Assembly (NCBI GenBank): GCA_030836925.1
Contig: JAUPLK010000025.1
Location: 1 to 11,110, forward strand
DNA: 11,110 bases
Source: Pseudomonadota bacterium
Lineage (GTDB): Bacteria > Pseudomonadota > Gammaproteobacteria > Steroidobacterales > GCA-2729495
Direction: 5' to 3'
Below are positions 1 to 5,061 of this stretch, in pieces. The position numbers and the translations under genes are program-made. Every line of letters begins with the position of its first letter. Positions within the stretch are counted from its first letter, which is position 1. The notes below the pieces were generated by a model. That model was given only the letters and a program-made list of their open reading frames with translations. It made no database searches and was not told where the DNA came from.

Positions 1-674
1 CAGCCCGCGCCGGCCGCACGGCAGAAGCGGTATCCCTGCTTGCCGTGAGCAAGGGACATGCTCTGGCCACCATCCAGGATGCCTGGGCGGCCGGCGTCAC
101 CGACTTCGGGGAAAACTACCTGCACGAGGCGATACCGAAGATCAGCGCCGGGCATCCTGACATGCAGTGGCACTTCATCGGCAGGATCCAGTCGAACAAA
201 ACCCGCGAGATAGCCGCCAACTTTGCGTGGGCGCAGACCGTCACTGCGGCACGGAGTGCCGAGCGGTTGTCGTCTCAGCGCCCGCACTACGGCAGCGAAC
301 TGCAGGTCTGCATACAGGTTCAGCCGGTCGCCGGGGCTGCCAGCGTTGGGGTGCCGCGGGCGGGCTGTCCACGAACCGGGGTGCGTGCGTTGGCAGAACT
401 GATCGCCACGCTGCCGAGACTCCGACTGCGCGGCCTGATGCTGATACCGCATCCGGATCTGGGTACAGATGAACTACGCATGGAATTCAGGCAGACACGC
501 CAGCTGTTTGACGAACTGCGCAACGGCGGCCACGCGATTGATACCCTGTCGATGGGCATGTCGGACGACTTCGAGCTGGCAGTGGAAGAAGGCAGTACGA
601 TGGTGCGCATCGGCACCGCCCTGTTTGGGCCAAGACCGGTCGCAGGGGATAATCCAGCCGGCAGGCAGACATGA
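1..674 (+). CDS. yggS: YggS family pyridoxal phosphate homeostasis protein (5' end missing)
   Basis: This is a PLP-binding protein of the alanine-racemase-fold YggS/PROSC family, a cytoplasmic protein that buffers pyridoxal phosphate and affects amino-acid metabolism. The reading frame is open from base 3, and the first visible residues (ARAGRTAEAVSLLAVSK) carry the lysine expected to hold PLP, so roughly 20 N-terminal residues lie upstream of the window. The GTG at 45 is an internal valine just before that lysine, not the start. Further family signatures are FGENYLHEA, WHFIGRIQSNK, LPRLRLRGLM and the C-terminal SMGMSDDFELAVEEG followed by STMVRIGTALFG. One oddity: the usual segment after the IQV strand (NxSxExSKxG in relatives) reads QPVAGAASVGVPRAGCPR, about four residues longer and without the lysine. 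The stop overlaps the proC start by four bases (ATGA), so the two are probably translationally coupled. Confidence 0.95.
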   Translation, partial: ARAGRTAEAVSLLAVSKGHALATIQDAWAAGVTDFGENYLHEAIPKISAGHPDMQWHFIGRIQSNKTREIAANFAWAQTVTAARSAERLSSQRPHYGSELQVCIQVQPVAGAASVGVPRAGCPRTGVRALAELIATLPRLRLRGLMLIPHPDLGTDELRMEFRQTRQLFDELRNGGHAIDTLSMGMSDDFELAVEEGSTMVRIGTALFGPRPVAGDNPAGRQT

Positions 675-1501
675 ACCATCACGATCTCAACATCGGCATG
701 ATTGGCGGCGGCAACATGGCTTGTGCGCTGGTGCGCGGCCTGCTGCGCGGTGGACATCCGGCACGGCTCATCAGCATTGCCGAACCGGATGCACGGCGAC
801 GCGAACTGGTCGCGGCAATTGACCCCGACCTGGTCATCGATGCCAACAACACGCCGGTGGCACAAAACGCAGCGGTACTGGTACTGGCCGTCAAACCGCA
901 GATCCTGCCGGAGGTTGCACTTGCGCTTGCCAGCCAGCGCCGGCCCGCGCGCCAGCTGGTGATGTCGGTCGCAGCCGGGGTCACGCTCCGCTCGCTGGCC
1001 GGGTGGCTGGGTGCGGCCACGCCACTGGTCCGGGTGATGCCCAATCAGCCGGCAACGATCGGTGCCGGCGTATCGGCACTGGCAGCCTCGGCTTCAGTCG
1101 ATACCAATGGCCGGCAACTGGCGGGGTACATCGCCGGCACTACCGGTCGCGCGTTGTGGCTGCCGGATGAAGCCCTGATGGATGCGGTCACCGCCGTATC
1201 GGGCAGTGGCCCGGCCTACTTCTACCTGCTCATGGAACACATGGAACGGGCGGCCACTGATCTTGGCCTGCCACCGGAACTCGCCGCCGCGCTGACCCGC
1301 GAAACCGCGCTTGGCGCCGCGCGTGTCGTGATCGAAACGAAAAGCGAGCCAGGCGCGCTGCGGACCGCCGTCACCTCACCGGGAGGCACCACCGCCGCTG
1401 CGCTCCGGGTTTTTGAACAAGCTGATCTTGCCGGCATCGTGCAGCAGGCCCTGACCGCTGCGCGGGACAGATCGGCGGAACTGGGCAAGCAGAGGAGCTG
1501 A
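671..1501 (+). CDS. proC: Pyrroline-5-carboxylate reductase
   Basis: This cytoplasmic enzyme reduces 1-pyrroline-5-carboxylate to L-proline with NAD(P)H, the last step of proline synthesis. At 276 residues it is full length for the family. The N-terminal Rossmann fold shows a glycine-rich nucleotide loop (GMIGGGNM, residues 9-16), then VKPQ (74-77) and RVMPN (121-125). The C-terminal dimerisation and substrate domain has AVSGSGPAY (175-183) and the TSPGGTT signature (235-241). The ATG at 671 overlaps the yggS stop, and the Shine-Dalgarno sequence is weak, which fits coupling to yggS. The yggS-proC-yggT order is common in gammaproteobacteria, so the identification rests on both sequence and context. 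Confidence 0.97.
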   Translation: MNHHDLNIGMIGGGNMACALVRGLLRGGHPARLISIAEPDARRRELVAAIDPDLVIDANNTPVAQNAAVLVLAVKPQILPEVALALASQRRPARQLVMSVAAGVTLRSLAGWLGAATPLVRVMPNQPATIGAGVSALAASASVDTNGRQLAGYIAGTTGRALWLPDEALMDAVTAVSGSGPAYFYLLMEHMERAATDLGLPPELAAALTRETALGAARVVIETKSEPGALRTAVTSPGGTTAAALRVFEQADLAGIVQQALTAARDRSAELGKQRS

Positions 1502-1505
1502 ACTG

Positions 1506-2090
1506 ATGCAGAGCGCGCTGATATTCATCCTGCGCACACTATTCGATCTTTATGTGCTGGTCTTTGTGCTGCGTCTGCTGATGCAGTGGGTCAGGGTCGA
1601 TACGCGCAATCCCTTCGTGCAGTTCATCCTGCGCGTCACCAACCCGCTGGTGATGCCACTGCGGCGCCTGCTGCCGCCGGTCGGGCGCCTCGACAGTGCC
1701 ACGCTGATGGCATTGCTCGGCCTGCAGATGCTGGGCACCGTGCTGATCACGCAACTCGCCTGCATCGGCAAACCCGGCGTGGTGCCGATACTGCTGCTCA
1801 CCGTGCTTGGCGTCGCGCGCCTGATACTTACCGTCTACTTCTGGACGGTCATCATCTACACCGTACTGAGCTGGGTAAGCGCCGGCGGCTACAATCCGGC
1901 GGCTGCACTGGTTTCAGCGCTCGCCGAGCCGCTGCTTAAACCCGTGCGACGCGTGATTCCGCTGATCGGCGGACTCGACCTCTCGCCGATATTCGTGCTG
2001 ATCGGCCTGCAGGCGCTGATGATGGTCCTGCCCACCCGCTCGCTCTGGTCCGCCATGCTGTGCGCAAATTCAGTGGTACCGATGCTCTGA
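1506..2090 (+). CDS. yggT: YggT family integral membrane protein
   Basis: A 194-residue inner-membrane protein with two YGGT repeats, close to the usual length. The first repeat covers about residues 12-62, with an FDLYVLVFVLRLLMQW helix followed by NPFVQFILRVTNPLVMPLRR. The second covers about 108-158, with VYFWTVIIYTVLSW followed by NPAAALVSALAEPLLKPVRR and GGLDLSP. In each copy a hydrophobic helix precedes an amphipathic NP...P(L/V)RR segment. Four or more hydrophobic segments are visible. The biochemical role is not established; relatives have been linked to osmotic tolerance and to division-site or membrane organisation. A strong AGGAG at 1493-1497 lies 8 bases before the ATG, and only 4 bases separate the proC stop from this start, so it is the third gene of the operon. 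Confidence 0.93.
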   Translation: MQSALIFILRTLFDLYVLVFVLRLLMQWVRVDTRNPFVQFILRVTNPLVMPLRRLLPPVGRLDSATLMALLGLQMLGTVLITQLACIGKPGVVPILLLTVLGVARLILTVYFWTVIIYTVLSWVSAGGYNPAAALVSALAEPLLKPVRRVIPLIGGLDLSPIFVLIGLQALMMVLPTRSLWSAMLCANSVVPML

Positions 2091-2100
2091 GGGTACCGGG

Positions 2101-2133
2101 TTTGGCTTATTTGGCTTATTTGGCTTATTTGGC
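2101..2133. repeat. 9-bp tandem repeat, 3.7 copies of TTTGGCTTA
   Basis: Three exact copies of TTTGGCTTA run from 2101 to 2127, followed by a partial fourth copy TTTGGC at 2128-2133. The array starts 10 bases after the yggT stop and ends 16 bases before a TATAGT element that may be the -10 box of the DUF4426 lipoprotein gene. It is AT-richer than its surroundings. The unit is a multiple of three, so changes in copy number would not alter any reading frame. Confidence 0.93.
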
Positions 2134-2155
2134 CTTCGGCGCGGTGCGCTATAGT
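2129..2155 (+). promoter_or_regulatory. Possible sigma-70 promoter of the DUF4426 lipoprotein gene
   Basis: TATAGT at 2150-2155 matches the -10 consensus at five of six positions and lies 35 bases before the ATG at 2191. The only -35 candidate is TTGGCC at 2129-2134 with a short 15-base spacer, formed by the last partial unit of the tandem repeat. The -10 is credible and the -35 is weak. The downstream gene could also be read from the yggT transcript, since no terminator-like hairpin is visible between them. Confidence 0.35.
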
Positions 2156-2190
2156 TGATGCGTCGACCTGGTTCCTTGTGAGGTATCGCC

Positions 2191-2691
2191 ATGTACGTCA
2201 CTGCAAGAATCCTTGCCACCCTGTTCGCTGCCAGCCTGCTGCTTGCCTGCGGCCAACCAACCGGAGCACCCGCAACCACCGCCTCCACACAGCCGATGGA
2301 ACCAGCCGATGCTTCATCGCGTGACTTCGGCGACTACATCCTGCTGTTCAGCGCGATTCCCACCAACACGCTGACACCCGACGTCGCCAGCACCTACAGC
2401 ATCACGCGCAGCGCCAATCGTGTGCTGCTGAACATTTCCATACTGAAGAAGACCGAAGGCGCACCGGACATGCCGGTGGCCGGCACGGTCAGGGCCAGCG
2501 CGGTCAATCTGAACGGCCAGGCCAAGAACCTGAGCCTGCGCGAGATCCGTGAAGGCGAAGCGATCTATTACGTCGGCGACGTGTCGATATCCGGCGAGGA
2601 AGGCCTGGTGTTCAGCATCGAGGCACAACCGACTGGGGCGACCGGCGCGCCGCTGGCGGTGCGCTTCCAGCGGCAGTTTTACGGCAACTGA
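2191..2691 (+). CDS. DUF4426 domain-containing lipoprotein
   Basis: A 166-residue protein with a lipoprotein signal: hydrophobic residues 7-19 end in the lipobox LLAC, making Cys20 the lipidated residue. Gly follows at +2, so outer-membrane sorting is expected. After a low-complexity Pro/Thr/Ala linker (about 21-43), the DUF4426 domain runs from DFGDYILLFSAIPTNTL (45-61) through TYSITRSANRVLLNISIL (68-85) to the C-terminal VRFQRQFYGN. It probably forms a beta-sandwich in the periplasm; function is unknown. GAGG at 2180-2183 lies 7 bases before the ATG. In several gammaproteobacteria such as Pseudomonas a DUF4426 gene lies near proC-yggT and the metX-metW pair (recalled, not checked); those methionine genes are absent here. 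Its 3' end overlaps the converging hydrolase gene by 13 bases. Confidence 0.88.
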   Translation: MYVTARILATLFAASLLLACGQPTGAPATTASTQPMEPADASSRDFGDYILLFSAIPTNTLTPDVASTYSITRSANRVLLNISILKKTEGAPDMPVAGTVRASAVNLNGQAKNLSLREIREGEAIYYVGDVSISGEEGLVFSIEAQPTGATGAPLAVRFQRQFYGN

Positions 2692-3335
2692 GCCGACGCG
2701 CCATTCACCCACCCGATCAGCGTCTCCCGCAGCAGGGTCAGGCGGCCGTGAAAGAAATGCCCGACCTCGGGCAGCAGGACCAGCCTGGCCTCCGGGTGCT
2801 GTATCTTTACCCAGTTCTGCACGTCTTCGGCAGAGACAACCTCATCTGCGGTGCCCTGCACGACGAGCCACGGACATTTCACCCGTACGTTGGCAAGCAG
2901 ATCGGCCATCCGCACGACTGGCGGCGCCACGCTGATCAGTCGCGCCGGCTTGAGCTGGCTGGCGGCACGGATCGCCACGGCGGCACCGAAGGAAAAACCG
3001 GCCAGCCATAATTCTGCCTGCGGGAAACGTTCCCGCGTCCAGCCGGCCACCGCCAGCAGATCTTCGGTCTCACCCAGTCCATCTGCATAGGCCCCCTCGC
3101 TCGCGCCCACGCCACGGAAATTGAAGCGGATGGCCGGCACTGCCAGTTCGTTCATGCTCCGGCTGATGGTGTGCACGACCTTGTTCAGCTGCGTGCCCTG
3201 ATGTTGCGGGTGCGGGTGACAGATCACCGCGACCGCGGGCACAGCAGCGTCGGCCGGCATGTCGAGCAAGGCCTCGATGCGGCCGGCCGGACCACGCAGG
3301 CTGAGGGCATCCCTGTAGGACGGACCGTTGGACAT
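2679..3335 (-). CDS. Alpha/beta hydrolase (COG2945-type)
   Basis: A 218-residue cytoplasmic alpha/beta-hydrolase-fold protein with no signal peptide. The oxyanion region is CHPHP (39-43), followed by FNFRGVGASEG (71-81), typical of this small hydrolase group. The nucleophile elbow GFSFG places the catalytic serine at 115. The acid is probably Asp164 (QGTADEVV) and the histidine His193 (EVGHFFHG), so the triad appears complete. The substrate is unknown; carboxylic esters are the general expectation. The ATG has only a weak GGAT-like sequence upstream. The gene converges on the DUF4426 gene with a 13-base overlap of the 3' ends and is divergent from the cation transporter gene, from which it is separated by 106 bases. 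Confidence 0.9.
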   Translation of the reverse strand: MSNGPSYRDALSLRGPAGRIEALLDMPADAAVPAVAVICHPHPQHQGTQLNKVVHTISRSMNELAVPAIRFNFRGVGASEGAYADGLGETEDLLAVAGWTRERFPQAELWLAGFSFGAAVAIRAASQLKPARLISVAPPVVRMADLLANVRVKCPWLVVQGTADEVVSAEDVQNWVKIQHPEARLVLLPEVGHFFHGRLTLLRETLIGWVNGASAQLP

Positions 3336-3356
3336 TTAAATGAGATCCATGACCGT

Positions 3357-3403
3357 TTGAGCTTAGTTTTTCAAGGCCATGCAAAACAGCATGCTAATCT
3401 CAA
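3357..3403. promoter_or_regulatory. Nested inverted repeats between divergent genes, possible operator
   Basis: An outer inverted repeat pairs TTGAGCTTAG (3357-3366) with CTAATCTCAA (3394-3403) at nine of ten positions. Inside it, CATGC (3378-3382) and GCATG (3389-3393) form a perfect dyad with a 6-base centre. A third pair, TTTTTCAA (3367-3374) and TTGAAAAA (3407-3414), overlaps these. A possible extended -10 for the transporter gene, TGC-TAATCT, ends at 3400. If TTCAAG (3370-3375) is the -35, the spacer is 19 bases and contains the inner dyad, which resembles MerR-family promoters. The -35 match is poor, so regulator type is a guess. Confidence 0.4.
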
Positions 3404-3441
3404 CTTTTGAAAAAATAATTTCCAGACGGTGAAGCCAGACC

Positions 3442-4422
3442 ATGCGCCAGCCCGAGCAGGACGATCACGGTCATGATGACCACCACGATCACGGTCACGA
3501 TCACGCCAGGGAAAATGCGGCCGCACACGGGCATCACCACCACGAGCATGGTCCGCCACCCGGCGGTTACAGCGGTCGTTTCGCTGCCGGCATCGCACTG
3601 AATCTGGGCTTCGTGATCATCGAGGCCAGCTATGGCTATATCGCCGGTTCGCTGGCCCTGATCGCCGACGCCGGACATAATTTCAGCGACGTCCTGTCGC
3701 TCGGCCTGGCATGGGGGGCGGCCGGACTCGCCAGCAGCAAACCCTCGCCGCGCCGGACCTATGGCTACCGGCGGGCAACAATCCTCGCTTCGCTGCTCAG
3801 CGCCGGCATGCTGCTGCTGGCCATGGGTGGCATCGCCTGGGAGGCCATCCAGCGTTTTGCCACGCCTGCCCCGCTCGACGGGATGACCATGATCGTGATC
3901 GCCGGTATCGGCGTGGTTATCAATACCCTCACGGCACTCATGTTTGCCAGAGGCCGGCATGGCGACCTCAACATCCGCGCTGCCTTTTTGCACATGGCCG
4001 CGGATGCCGTTCTGTCGCTGGGCGTGGTCATCGGCGGTATCGGCATACTGATGTACGGCTGGCAGTGGCTGGATCCCGTCATCAGCCTCATCATCGTCGC
4101 CGCGATCGTCTGGGGCACCTGGGACCTGCTGCGCGAATCACTGGATCTGGCGGTGGACGCGGTTCCACGCAGCATAGAACCCGCGGCCGTTGCGGCCTGG
4201 CTGGGTGCATTGCCCGGGGTGACCAGGATTCACGACCTGCACATCTGGGCCATGAGCACCACTGAAAGCGCACTCACCGTGCACCTGGTCATGCCGGAAG
4301 GCGGCGACGATCAATTTTTGCACGAGCTCACCGAAGGCCTGGAAGAGCACTTTGCGATCGGCCACACCACCGTACAGATCGAACGCCAGGATGCAGGTGA
4401 CGGCTGCGACCGGGAGGTCTAG
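3442..4422 (+). CDS. Cation diffusion facilitator, probable zinc exporter (CzcD/ZitB type)
   Basis: A 326-residue inner-membrane CDF transporter that would export Zn2+ (perhaps Cd2+ or Co2+) in exchange for protons. The N-terminus is a cytoplasmic metal-binding tail with 13 histidines in the first 36 residues. Six hydrophobic segments follow between about 47 and 228. The transport site is formed by two HxxxD motifs: His79-Asp83 in TM2 (DAGHNFSD) and His184-Asp188 in TM5 (HMAAD). The HD/HD arrangement is typical of zinc-preferring members. The C-terminal cytoplasmic ferredoxin-like domain contains IHDLHIWAMSTTESALTVH (263-281), with His264 and His267 as likely ligands. GGTGA at 3428-3432 lies 9 bases before the ATG. 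The gene has its own upstream region shared with the divergent hydrolase and probably responds to metal. Confidence 0.95.
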   Translation: MRQPEQDDHGHDDHHDHGHDHARENAAAHGHHHHEHGPPPGGYSGRFAAGIALNLGFVIIEASYGYIAGSLALIADAGHNFSDVLSLGLAWGAAGLASSKPSPRRTYGYRRATILASLLSAGMLLLAMGGIAWEAIQRFATPAPLDGMTMIVIAGIGVVINTLTALMFARGRHGDLNIRAAFLHMAADAVLSLGVVIGGIGILMYGWQWLDPVISLIIVAAIVWGTWDLLRESLDLAVDAVPRSIEPAAVAAWLGALPGVTRIHDLHIWAMSTTESALTVHLVMPEGGDDQFLHELTEGLEEHFAIGHTTVQIERQDAGDGCDREV

Positions 4423-4441
4423 AGCTGCGCGGCAGGCGTGC

Positions 4442-4939
4442 TTACTCGACCGTGATGGTGATCAGCCCGGATACGATCGGCGGGTCATGCGGCAAGTGGT
4501 TGCCATCAGCCAGCAACAACTGCAGGGTGTGCTGCCCCGGGGGCAGTTCCACCTGACCCTCGGTCTGCGCCTGACCAAAGTGCAGATGGTTGGCGTCCTT
4601 CGGTATCGGCTGGTCGAGTGGTGGCAGCCCGGTGTCGATCAGGATGTGGTGATGACCGGTGTTCGGATCGTTGATGCCGGCTGGTGCCAGCGACATGCCC
4701 TCGATGGCAAACACGGCCGTGAATGGCGACTTTACTGTCGCGCCGTCAACGGGGCTGATGAGTGTCACCGTAGCGCCGGCCGGAGCCGGCGTGCGCGGCA
4801 TCAGTACTGGCGCCTCTTGCGCAGCGGGGGTGGCCGCTGCGGGTGCCGGCAACTCTGACCCCTGCTGCGGCTTGCCGCCACAGGCGGCGAGCGCGAGTAC
4901 AAGACCCGGCAAAGCGGCGATGCAAATCCAGTTCTTCAT
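4442..4939 (-). CDS. DUF4399 domain-containing lipoprotein
   Basis: A 165-residue predicted lipoprotein. Numbered from the chosen start, the signal peptide ends in the lipobox LAAC with Cys20 lipidated and Gly at +2. A Pro/Ala-rich linker (about 25-55) precedes the DUF4399 domain: VTLISPVDGATVKSPF (58-73), GHHHILID (95-102), NHLHFGQAQTEGQVELPPG (117-135) and HTLQLLLADGNHLPH (137-151). The histidines at 96-98, 118, 120, 137, 148 and 151 are partly characteristic of the family. Function is unknown; the fold is probably an Ig-like beta-sandwich in the periplasm. There are two in-frame ATGs; GGAG at 4947-4950 is 7 bases from the ATG at 4939 but 1 base from the one at 4945, so 4939 is preferred. 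The gene converges on the transporter gene with a 19-base gap. Confidence 0.85.
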   Translation of the reverse strand: MKNWICIAALPGLVLALAACGGKPQQGSELPAPAAATPAAQEAPVLMPRTPAPAGATVTLISPVDGATVKSPFTAVFAIEGMSLAPAGINDPNTGHHHILIDTGLPPLDQPIPKDANHLHFGQAQTEGQVELPPGQHTLQLLLADGNHLPHDPPIVSGLITITVE

Positions 4940-4946
4940 GGGCATT

Positions 4947-4951
4947 CTCCC
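4947..4951 (-). promoter_or_regulatory. Ribosome binding site that decides the DUF4399 start
   Basis: GGGAG on the minus strand (CTCCC on the plus strand) lies 7 bases before the ATG at 4939-4937. The other in-frame ATG at 4945-4943 is only 1 base away and too close to be used. Confidence 0.7.
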
Positions 4952-4963
4952 GGGTGTAGAGAA

Positions 4964-5001
4964 CGCTTTTATGCCAAAGCGGGCTGAAGTTCAAACTTCA
5001 G
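4964..5001. promoter_or_regulatory. Two adjacent 18-bp palindromes over a promoter, probable operators
   Basis: The palindrome CTGAAGTT-CA-AACTTCAG spans 4984-5001, perfect over 8-base arms. A second, CGCTTT-TATGCC-AAAGCG, spans 4964-4981, perfect over 6-base arms. They are 2 bases apart and their centres are 20 bases apart, about two helical turns. The first overlaps the -35 and the second the -10 of the promoter proposed for the DUF4399 gene. The two arm sequences differ, so they may bind different proteins. The 2-base centre of the first is too tight for a good RNA hairpin, and no T-run follows either. Confidence 0.5.
4966..4994 (-). promoter_or_regulatory. Probable sigma-70 promoter of the DUF4399 gene
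   Basis: On the minus strand TTGAAC (4994-4989) and TAAAAG (4971-4966) are separated by exactly 17 bases. Each matches the consensus at four of six positions. Transcription would begin near 4959, giving a leader of about 20 bases that contains the ribosome binding site. Palindromes cover both elements. Confidence 0.5.
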
Positions 5002-5061
5002 GTGCGGCCGCAAACATATGGTCCGGGATCGCGCCTGAAGGCGCTCCTGCAGAAGGCTCTG

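Noticed and set aside
2070..2288. Minus-strand frame with an NKPNKPNKPN repeat
   Set aside because: The peptide repeat is simply the reverse translation of the 9-bp DNA array, and the frame crosses the ends of two real genes.
3459..3504. Repeated GATCACGGTCA-like DNA at the start of the transporter gene
   Set aside because: It encodes the His/Asp-rich metal-binding tail, so codon repetition explains it without a separate DNA element.
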